The notes below the pieces were generated by a model, which saw only the letters and a program-made list of their open reading frames with translations, was not told the origin of the DNA and ran no database searches. Shown here piece by piece: positions 57,463 to 64,000 of a stretch of 64,000 nucleotides of DNA (position 1 is its first letter; every line of letters starts with the position of its first letter). A program made the position numbers and the translations under genes. Origin of the DNA: Negativibacillus massiliensis (lineage in GTDB: Bacteria > Bacillota > Clostridia > Oscillospirales > Ruminococcaceae); the NCBI RefSeq assembly GCF_900148495.1, contig NZ_FTRU01000006.1, positions 62,001-126,000 on the forward strand. Reading direction: 5' to 3'.

Positions 57463-58506
57463 ATGAGTCAATCATTTTTTCGCTCCATGATGGAAGTTTC
57501 CCGCCAGTGCCGCGGCGGTCTGTTCGCCCTGATCACCAACTCTCCTGACCCACAAAAGATTGGAGAAAAGGCCTTTTTTGCATCGGTTCATCCAATTCCA
57601 CAGTCACCTTCCCTTGCCGCTTTCTGGGATGATTTTTTCCAGCAGCTGACCCCAGACCAGCAGCTTCCTGCCACCATTTCCTTTCAGGGGCACAGTATCT
57701 TTGTCGAGCATCTTGCCCCAAAGCCACAACTTATTTTGCTGGGCGGAGGTCATGTCTCCTACTTTGTTTATCAGCTGGCTGTCATGCTGGGATTTTCGGT
57801 CACCGTTGTGGATGAACGCGAAGAGTTTTGCAACCCATCCCGCTTTCCTAAAGCTGCCACTCTCTGCCTGCCCTTTGACAAGGCTTTGCCGCAGCTTCCC
57901 TGCGACAACAGCACCTATTATGTCATCGTCACCCGCGGTCACCAGCACGATTACACCTGCCTGTCCTATCTTCTTGCACAGCAGCCCTGTGCCTATCTCG
58001 GTATGATCGGCAGCCGCCGCAAGGTAGCATTGGTTCATCAGTCTCTGTTGGAAGACGGATTTACTCAGCAGCAGATTGACCGTGTATTCAGTCCGATCGG
58101 GCTCCCTATCCACGCGCAGACACCGGAAGAAATTTCGGTAAGCATCATGGCGCAGATCATCGAAGTCAAAAACACCCGTCTCCCAGATTCCTCTTTGGAA
58201 GACCCTGTCTTTGATGCAATCGACAAAGCAGAAGGTCCGGTTGCCTTCTGCATGATTGTTCGTAAATCCGGTTCTATCCCGCGCGGTGCCGGCTCCAAGA
58301 TGGCGGTGGATCAAAATGGCATGATCTGTGGCACCATCGGCGGTGGAAAAATCGAATACGATGTTATCCAGACAGCGCGAAACCTATGCCTGAATCGAGA
58401 CCATACCCCGGTTTTCCAGACCTTCCTGATGGACAATCAGAGTGCCAAAGAAGACGGCATGATCTGCGGCGGCAGTGCAGATGTTTTCATCTGTCTTGTC
58501 GACTAA
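57463..58506 (+). CDS. XdhC family maturation factor, Rossmann domain first
   Basis: A 347-residue XdhC-type protein. The NAD-binding Rossmann half (about 88-235, LILLGGGHVSYF, YLGMIGSRRK, SPIGLPIHAQTPEEI) precedes the XdhC_CoxI domain (about 255-347, GSIPRGAGSKMAV and GTIGGGKIEYD), the reverse of classical XdhC. XdhC proteins deliver sulfurated molybdenum cofactor to hydroxylases. A terminator follows. No hydroxylase or SelD gene is in the window. Confidence 0.88.
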   Translation: MSQSFFRSMMEVSRQCRGGLFALITNSPDPQKIGEKAFFASVHPIPQSPSLAAFWDDFFQQLTPDQQLPATISFQGHSIFVEHLAPKPQLILLGGGHVSYFVYQLAVMLGFSVTVVDEREEFCNPSRFPKAATLCLPFDKALPQLPCDNSTYYVIVTRGHQHDYTCLSYLLAQQPCAYLGMIGSRRKVALVHQSLLEDGFTQQQIDRVFSPIGLPIHAQTPEEISVSIMAQIIEVKNTRLPDSSLEDPVFDAIDKAEGPVAFCMIVRKSGSIPRGAGSKMAVDQNGMICGTIGGGKIEYDVIQTARNLCLNRDHTPVFQTFLMDNQSAKEDGMICGGSADVFICLVD

Positions 58507-58513
58507 TGTTCCA

Positions 58514-58545
58514 CAAAAAAATCCGGTCAAATGACCGGATTTTTC
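58514..58545. terminator. Bidirectional terminator
   Basis: AAAAAAATCCGGTCA / TGACCGGATTTTTCT between convergent xdhC and brnQ. Confidence 0.9.
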
Positions 58546-58548
58546 TTT

Positions 58549-59877
58549 TTATGAATTTCTCAGTTTTTTGCCGATGGCTTTTCCCAGAGGACTTAATCCA
58601 ACCACAAGACCAATGGCTGCCGGGATAATCCATCCGATTCCAAGGGAAGCAAGCGGAAGTTTCATGACCTGTTCCGTCAGTCCGCCCAACGACCATCCAA
58701 GTGTTTTGAATCCATCAAAGATAGAAAACGCCAGCGTAAATACCATGCTGCATACATAAACTTCTGTTTTTCCTTTCCAGAATCGATCAAAGAAGGAAAG
58801 GATTACCAGCACGATCAACAGTGGATAGAGGATTACCAGAATTGGCAGAACTGTATCCAGAAGCATCTGAAGGCCCACGTTGGAGATTAGCCAAGTAAAC
58901 AGGGTTACAACGGTTACGATGCTCTTATAAGAAAAACGCGGGAACATTTTAGAAAAATATTCTCCAAAAGAAGTGGTCAGACCAATCGAAGTGGTCATAC
59001 ATGCCAGAACCACCGCAGAACCAAGAATCAGATTACCCCATTTTCCAAACAGCTGATAAACTGCAAAGTTTAACAGAACGCCACCGTTTGCGAATGGTTC
59101 CATACCAGAAGTCTGTGCACCGATAAAACACAGAGCACTGTAAACCAGACAGAGCAGAACAATCGCAATCACACCAACAATAGCGGTGTTGCGGATGATT
59201 TCCTTTCGATTGGAAATCCCGCGCTGACGGAAACTGTCGATGATAATAATAGCAAATACCGGGGCAGCAAATCCATCCAGTGCCAGATATCCCTGAAGCA
59301 ATCCTTCTACAAATGGTCCATTTGCATAATTGACCGAAGTCTGCTGAATCTCTCCCAGTGGATTTATAACGGCTGCCACAAAGATAATCAGGATGGAAAG
59401 CAGCAGGAGAGGTGTCATAACCTTGCCTACAATATCAATAATCTTGGTAGGTTTGAGCGAAAAGAAATAAGTAAGGGCAAAAAAGATTCCTGTATAAAGG
59501 AACATCGGTAAAAAGGTACTGGTTCCTTCCGGCAGAAACGGAGTTACACCGATCTCAAACGAAACAGAACCGGTTCTTGGGAGCGCAAACAGAGGCCCCA
59601 GCAAAAGATAAATCGCTGCGGTCAAGAAGATTCCGATCTTTTTTCCGGCTTTGCCAATCAGGTCGTTCATGCTGTTTCCGGCAATAACTACTGCCAAAAT
59701 TCCCAAAACGGCAAGACCTGCATCGGTGATAATAAAGCCCAACAGCGCAACAGCTGCCTGTGTTCCTGCCTGCTGACCCAAATTTGGTGGGAAGATCATA
59801 TTGCCCGCTCCAAAAAAGATGGAAAACAACATACAGGAAACGTAGATCATCTGCATGGTTCCCAGTTTTTGCTTCAT
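58549..59877 (-). CDS. brnQ: Branched-chain amino acid carrier BrnQ
   Basis: A 442-residue membrane protein with about twelve spans and the LIVCS family motifs FSIFFGAGNMIFPPNLG at the start and GYLALDGFAAPVFAIIIIDS in the middle. It takes up leucine, isoleucine or valine with Na+ or H+. ATG at 59877. It is monocistronic. Confidence 0.93.
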   Translation of the reverse strand: MKQKLGTMQMIYVSCMLFSIFFGAGNMIFPPNLGQQAGTQAAVALLGFIITDAGLAVLGILAVVIAGNSMNDLIGKAGKKIGIFLTAAIYLLLGPLFALPRTGSVSFEIGVTPFLPEGTSTFLPMFLYTGIFFALTYFFSLKPTKIIDIVGKVMTPLLLLSILIIFVAAVINPLGEIQQTSVNYANGPFVEGLLQGYLALDGFAAPVFAIIIIDSFRQRGISNRKEIIRNTAIVGVIAIVLLCLVYSALCFIGAQTSGMEPFANGGVLLNFAVYQLFGKWGNLILGSAVVLACMTTSIGLTTSFGEYFSKMFPRFSYKSIVTVVTLFTWLISNVGLQMLLDTVLPILVILYPLLIVLVILSFFDRFWKGKTEVYVCSMVFTLAFSIFDGFKTLGWSLGGLTEQVMKLPLASLGIGWIIPAAIGLVVGLSPLGKAIGKKLRNS

Positions 59878-60411
59878 TTTTGCGTCACTTCCATTTCTTC
59901 AAAAAAATTATGGTATTTGCGATTATCTTATTATGCCTTATACATATTGTCAATATTTTTTATTTATTAGGAAAAATATTTAGTGATTTTTTATATTAAA
60001 TTGCTCTTTCTTTATTACGAATACGCGTACTTACTTTAAAGTACTTTTTAGATAATAGATTAAAACAAACCTGTTTTTTCCTTTATTCTTCACTGTCAAT
60101 CTTTTCCTTAAAAATTTAATCTCTCCATATAAAATATATCGGACCATTTTTATAGGATTTGCACGAAAAAAGAATCTCTTCCTCTTTTTCGTGCAAAGAA
60201 AGCTGTGATAATTTACAAATTCATTCGCTGAAAATATTCGATTTGTTCAGTATCATTTTTTCCTTTGTTTTTTCCTGTTCTTGCACTATCCAAAGGGTTG
60301 TGATATACTGTTTTCGATAAATTAAAAGTATTTACATTACTTTTTAAAGCTTATTTTCTGTTTTAACGATACTTTCCGTTAATACAGTTCCAAAAAGGGA
60401 GGTCATGTAAA
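59878..60411. other. 534-base AT-rich divergent intergenic region
   Basis: It separates brnQ and the M42 peptidase gene. A 13-bp stem TTTGCACGAAAAA / TTTTTCGTGCAAA (60158-60170 / 60185-60197) and the M42 promoter (60281-60309) are the only structures recognised. No ORF with a ribosome binding site was found. Confidence 0.5.
60281..60309 (+). promoter_or_regulatory. Promoter of the M42 peptidase gene
   Basis: TTGCAC (60281-60286), 17-base spacer, TATACT (60304-60309). Confidence 0.7.
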
Positions 60412-61485
60412 ATGAATTCTTTAAAATTGATTGAACAACTTTCCAACGCATACGGCGCTTGCGGCTTTGAAGACCAGGTTGTTGAAATTGCAGAAAAATT
60501 TGCACAGGACGAAGCTCTTGGTTCGGTAAGACACGACTGCAACCTCAACGTTTACATCACACCAGAAAAAAATGCTGGCAAAAAACCAGTTGTTATGGTT
60601 GATGCACACAGCGACGAAGTTAGCTTTATCGTTCAGGCAATCAAACCAAACGGAACCCTGCAGTTCCTTCCTTTGGGCGGCTGGTCCAACTACACCGTTC
60701 CAGCTCACAAAGTAAAAGTACAGACCTATGATGGCAGATGGGTTTCCGGTATTGTTGCCAGCACACCAGTTCACTTCCTCTCCGCTGCACAGAAAAATGC
60801 CTGCCCAACCATCGCTGATATGGTAATCGATATCGGTTCTACCTCCAAAGAAGAAACCGAGAAAGTATACAACATCCACATCGGTGCACCAGTTGTTCCA
60901 GACGTAACCTTCGAGTACGATGAAAGCAACGATGTCATGCTGGGTAAAGCATTTGACAACCGCCTTGGCTGCGCAGCTGTTCTGGACACCATGAAAGATC
61001 TGAAAAACGAAGATCTGGGTGTTGATGTTGTCGGCGTTCTGTCCTCTCAGGAAGAAATCGGCGAACGCGGCGCATTTGTTACCCGTGACGTTGTAAAACC
61101 TGACATCGCAATCTGTTTCGAAGGCTGCCCTGCTGATGACACCTTCAATCCAGATTACTTCATCCAGACCGCAATGAAAAAAGGTCCAATGCTCCGTCAC
61201 TTCGACAAATCCATGGTAACCAATCCTCGTTTCCAGCGTTTTGCTCTGGAACTTGGTCGTGAACTTGGTATCCCGGTTCAGGAATCGGTTCGTTCCGGCG
61301 GCGGCACAAACGGTGGTCCAATCCATCTGTCCAACGGTGGTGTTCCGGTCATCATCATCGGTGTTCCGGTTCGTTACATCCATTCTCACCATGGATTCGC
61401 ATGCATGGCTGACTACAACAACAGCGTAAAACTGGCTGTTGAAATCATCAAACGCCTCAATGACGAGACAATCAAATCTTTCTAG
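60412..61485 (+). CDS. M42 family metallo-aminopeptidase
   Basis: A 357-residue di-zinc aminopeptidase of the M42 (tetrahedral/glutamyl aminopeptidase) family. Metal and catalytic motifs are MVDAHSDEVSF, the bridging Asp in GKAFDNRLGCAAV, SSQEEIGERGAF and a C-terminal HSHHGFA. It is a likely dodecameric cytoplasmic peptidase. Bridging-Asp, Glu and His positions are intact. AAAGGGAGG precedes the ATG at 60412. Confidence 0.93.
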   Translation: MNSLKLIEQLSNAYGACGFEDQVVEIAEKFAQDEALGSVRHDCNLNVYITPEKNAGKKPVVMVDAHSDEVSFIVQAIKPNGTLQFLPLGGWSNYTVPAHKVKVQTYDGRWVSGIVASTPVHFLSAAQKNACPTIADMVIDIGSTSKEETEKVYNIHIGAPVVPDVTFEYDESNDVMLGKAFDNRLGCAAVLDTMKDLKNEDLGVDVVGVLSSQEEIGERGAFVTRDVVKPDIAICFEGCPADDTFNPDYFIQTAMKKGPMLRHFDKSMVTNPRFQRFALELGRELGIPVQESVRSGGGTNGGPIHLSNGGVPVIIIGVPVRYIHSHHGFACMADYNNSVKLAVEIIKRLNDETIKSF

Positions 61486-61511
61486 ACAATATCTTCATCT
61501 CTTAAAAAGCT

Positions 61512-61543
61512 GAAAATCCCCGAGGAAATTCCTCGGGGATTTT
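61512..61543. terminator. Bidirectional terminator
   Basis: GAAAATCCCCGAGGA / TCCTCGGGGATTTTC between convergent genes. Confidence 0.9.
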
Positions 61544-61570
61544 CTTTATGGATGAATCTAAAAGGAAAAA

Positions 61571-62719
61571 TCAAAGATTTGGGGTAACAACCGCGCTGTC
61601 CCAATCATAGCCCTGTTCTTTCAGGGAAGTTTTCCACACATTGATCTGCTCACTCATGCTGCGAATAGAAGTTTCATAAGACTGAACAATACTGTTATAC
61701 TGCTCCTGTGTGATGAAACCTTCATTATAGTCGCGCTGTGCGTTGAGGATCTGGGCATCAATCCGGTTATACTCCAGAATCAAATCTGCGGTTTCTTCCA
61801 CCATTGGCAGAACATCCTCTCTGCCTGCCTGTATTACCTGCTGCTGACGTGCATTGCTGATGTCTCTGCTCATACTGTTCAAAGTTCTGATATAATCATC
61901 CTTGCTGATCTTCCATTCTTTGAACATATCTCGCTGTTTAGAAAGTTCTGTTTCTTTCTGGATGATATCGGATGGAAAGATTGTTTCATTTGATTCCGAT
62001 GGCTCTTCTATCGTCATCTCTCCACTTGGTGAAACAATAATATCTGTCTCCTCAGAATCTTCATAAAGGGACTCCAGCTCTTCTTGAAGCATCCGATTTT
62101 CTTGAGTCAATTCTTCCACCTGATATTCCAGTTGTTCAATCTGACTCAGTGACTCTTCATATTGAATTTTCCAGTTCTGGTTTTCACTTGGAACATATCC
62201 GTAATTGTGGACAAGCTGGGAATTTACAAATTCTACTCCCCCATCCACACCAAAATAAACACCATCTGTTTCGCTGCTGGTCAGGCTAACTGTCTTTGGC
62301 ACTTCCAAAATCAGGTTATTTTGAGAGTGAATTCCATCCCGAATCAATTCAACCAGCAATTCCTTGCTGATCTGCAAATTTTGACTTGGAACCTCTTTCA
62401 GAATGATTTCTGCCTTGTTTCCTTCTGTCACAATCTCTGCATCAAAGCCGGAAAATTCGGAACGATACACCTGCAAATGAATCTGGTCATCCGGAGACTG
62501 TCTGACCTCCACCAGACTCATCCCCATCGTATCCTGATTTACCATTCTCAGCTCGGTAATTCCCGCCGGAAGGTCCTGTGTTGTATAAAAATTTGTTGTT
62601 TCTGATACGGTATCATTGTATAAATGAATCACATCTTTGGCTACCATTGGCAGGCTGATGGTACATCCAATCAGTCCCGCCACAAAGCATGCAGATGCTG
62701 CAATAACGGCTTTTTTCAT
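61571..62719 (-). CDS. Lipoprotein-like protein with beta domain and coiled coils
   Basis: A 382-residue protein. It starts with a signal/lipoprotein segment (LIGC near residue 19), then a beta-rich region (about 40-150, DUF4097-like spacing), then coiled coil QIEQLEYQVEELTQENRMLQ and a Glu/Ser-rich linker, then a helical tail with further coiled-coil character. No catalytic motif is seen. The ATG at 62719 follows GGAGG; it begins one base after the upstream gene's stop. Its partners are a DUF1700 protein and a PadR regulator. Confidence 0.65.
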   Translation of the reverse strand: MKKAVIAASACFVAGLIGCTISLPMVAKDVIHLYNDTVSETTNFYTTQDLPAGITELRMVNQDTMGMSLVEVRQSPDDQIHLQVYRSEFSGFDAEIVTEGNKAEIILKEVPSQNLQISKELLVELIRDGIHSQNNLILEVPKTVSLTSSETDGVYFGVDGGVEFVNSQLVHNYGYVPSENQNWKIQYEESLSQIEQLEYQVEELTQENRMLQEELESLYEDSEETDIIVSPSGEMTIEEPSESNETIFPSDIIQKETELSKQRDMFKEWKISKDDYIRTLNSMSRDISNARQQQVIQAGREDVLPMVEETADLILEYNRIDAQILNAQRDYNEGFITQEQYNSIVQSYETSIRSMSEQINVWKTSLKEQGYDWDSAVVTPNL

Positions 62720-62720
62720 C

Positions 62721-63743
62721 TTAGAGGACCTCCTTTCCCCCATCAAGGGAATCTTCCTTGGAATCCTGCTGCTCTGCATCATCCATTGGCAGAGGAAGCA
62801 CCGGAACAGAATTTTCTTTTTGGGATACAGTTTTTTCAGACTTGTTGATTGTGGATTTTTCTGCTGTTTTTTCTTTCTTCACAATCAACCAACTTTCAAT
62901 TTTTCTAAGCATTCGCATCCAAAGCTCTGCCGATTTTGCAAAGACATTTTTGCTGAATGACCAGAACATTTTTAACATTTTCAGGAGGAAAAGTTCCAGC
63001 AAGGCACAAAAACCAAGCAGTGCAACAGAACCCGACAATACTGCAATGCCGGTCCAGAAATTAAAAAAGGCAAATCCAAAACCAGAAGCCACGATTCCTG
63101 CAAGACCTATTAACACACCGATTACTACAAAAGCGATCGCTGTTGCCAGTCCTCCCAGAACCATTGCGGCAAAACCGACCAGTCCCATGGAAATCATAAA
63201 TGCAATGGTCAACATCATGAATGCCATCGCAGCATAAATGCACCATCTGCATCCTCTGCCAATCGCTTTGAACCCGCGTATCAGCAACGAATCGGAAGTG
63301 GATTGTTTGCATTTTTTATGATTTTCTTTTTCCCGTATCTCTTCTTCTGCATCTTGGAATGATTCTTGCTGACAGAAATTTTCCTCCTGCGAATTGCTTT
63401 CTTCTCTGCGTTTTCCTTCTCCTTTATCCCATTCCTGGAATTTGTCTTTCAGCCGATGCAAACCTTCAGCCGCATAATTCCACGGCATTTTCTTTTCTGT
63501 GGATTTGCTGGAAGGATGATATTCATTCTTCTGTTCCTGACTTTCCTCAATCAACTGCTGAGCCACCAGTTCCGGATCTCCCAATTTTGCAGAAATCTCC
63601 GAATCCTGCTTGCTTTGTCTTCTTCCTTCTTCAAAATATTCTGCGTAATCACGCATAATATCCTCGATCTCATCTCGGGATAATTTATGTTTTAAGCACG
63701 CCTCCAGGCGCTCCAAATATTCCTGCTTATTCAAGAACCTCAC
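62721..63743 (-). CDS. DUF1700 (HAAS) domain membrane protein
   Basis: A 340-residue protein. The N-terminal HAAS/DUF1700 domain (about 1-70, KQEYLERLEACLKHKLSRDEIEDI) is followed by a charged linker and a large hydrophobic region (about 165-270) with about four spans, then a Lys/Ser/Gln-rich tail. Such proteins occur after PadR regulators and often act as membrane sensors with DUF4097 partners. Its start overlaps the PadR stop region by 17 bases. Confidence 0.85.
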   Translation of the reverse strand: MRFLNKQEYLERLEACLKHKLSRDEIEDIMRDYAEYFEEGRRQSKQDSEISAKLGDPELVAQQLIEESQEQKNEYHPSSKSTEKKMPWNYAAEGLHRLKDKFQEWDKGEGKRREESNSQEENFCQQESFQDAEEEIREKENHKKCKQSTSDSLLIRGFKAIGRGCRWCIYAAMAFMMLTIAFMISMGLVGFAAMVLGGLATAIAFVVIGVLIGLAGIVASGFGFAFFNFWTGIAVLSGSVALLGFCALLELFLLKMLKMFWSFSKNVFAKSAELWMRMLRKIESWLIVKKEKTAEKSTINKSEKTVSQKENSVPVLPLPMDDAEQQDSKEDSLDGGKEVL

Positions 63744-64000
63744 CTCTCAAAATATCATTTACCATCTTTGAAAAATCGTTCCAGTCTGCTTTGAGCGAAC
63801 CAAGATAGCCCTTTCCTTTTTCTGTCATGTGATAATACTTTCGGGCGGGACCGACTGTGCTTTCCTTCAGATAGGTCACAAAATATTCTTCCTGTGTCAA
63901 TCTTCGTAAAATTGGATAAACTGTCCCTTCATTGATCTCGGTGTAGTAAGCAATACTTTGAACAATTTCGTAGCCGTACATATCTTTTCGTTCGATCAGT
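63727..64000 (-). CDS. PadR family transcriptional regulator, N-terminus cut by window edge
   Basis: The visible 91 codons carry the PadR winged helix: MYGYEIVQSIA, EGTVYPILRRL and YYHMTEKGKGYL. The frame stays open to the right edge, and residues LIERKD before MYGYE fit the expected upstream helix, so the start is outside. It probably represses the DUF1700/lipoprotein genes downstream, as is usual for this arrangement. Confidence 0.9.
   Translation of the reverse strand, partial: LIERKDMYGYEIVQSIAYYTEINEGTVYPILRRLTQEEYFVTYLKESTVGPARKYYHMTEKGKGYLGSLKADWNDFSKMVNDILRGEVLE

Noticed and set aside
1-64000. CRISPR arrays, prophage or insertion sequences
   Set aside because: No regularly spaced direct repeats, transposase, integrase or phage structural genes were seen on either strand.

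Overview
The window reads as ordinary chromosome from a spore-forming clostridial Bacillota. It carries yabP/yabQ/divIC/yabR sporulation-division genes, Rex, a T-box leader, DegV and DUF368 proteins, many TTG/GTG starts with strong AGGAGG ribosome binding sites, and intrinsic terminators after most transcription units. The gene content would suit a gut Oscillospirales/Ruminococcaceae-type organism, but no rRNA is present to fix this. No CRISPR array, prophage, transposase or integrase was seen. Two tRNA genes are present: Lys-TTT and Leu-GAG.

Layout. 1-1.2 kb: two cyclophilin-type PPIase lipoproteins. 1.4-5 kb: diaminopropionate ammonia-lyase, a divergent DegV protein, and a nucleoside-recognition (gate) membrane protein. 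5.2-7.7 kb: a polar amino-acid ABC importer. 7.8-11.8 kb: DUF368 protein, flippase-like membrane protein with a GT4 glycosyltransferase, and Rex. 12.2-14.5 kb: USP-like protein, lysophospholipase-like hydrolase, SDR reductase, tRNA-Lys. 14.6-21.2 kb: RecG, then a minus-strand run of a C_GCAxxG_C_C protein, nicotinate phosphoribosyltransferase, Zn-dependent PLC, a TSUP transporter and an HD protein. 21.4-26.8 kb: radical SAM YtqA-like, NagB, DUF4358 lipoprotein and SGNH hydrolase, tRNA-Leu, PepV. 27.0-32.0 kb: a compact pilus-like cluster (transglutaminase, GspF/PilC, four pilin-like proteins, PilT). 32-39 kb: YitT, AI-2E-type transporter, MBL hydrolase, two RCK proteins, the yabP-yabQ-divIC-yabR run. 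39.2-45.8 kb: a nitrilase-GNAT fusion, a lipoprotein, an MBOAT/DHHW acyl-transfer pair, split chromate transporter. 45.8-50.1 kb: a T-box-controlled methionine importer with a B3/B4-domain protein, then PyrE. 50.2-54.6 kb: GNAT, a membrane pseudo-hydrolase, a short Smr protein, three small membrane proteins, a DMT transporter. 54.7-58.5 kb: pyruvate-kinase-C-domain protein, ModE-like regulator, YqeC, YqeB, XdhC. 58.5-64 kb: BrnQ, an M42 peptidase, and a PadR/DUF1700/coiled-coil lipoprotein operon running off the right edge.

The most interesting unit is the 27-32 kb pilus-like cluster. It has a platform protein and a PilT-type ATPase, but its four pilin-like proteins all depart from the canonical prepilin signal. 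No extension ATPase or prepilin peptidase is present, and a strong terminator hairpin separates the pilins from pilT. Other points worth a look are an 18-nt palindrome resembling a Rex box inside the ABC importer operon, a 48-nt perfect palindrome beside recG, a membrane alpha/beta-hydrolase whose nucleophile position is His, a nitrilase-GNAT fusion, and an apparently orphan molybdenum-hydroxylase maturation module.
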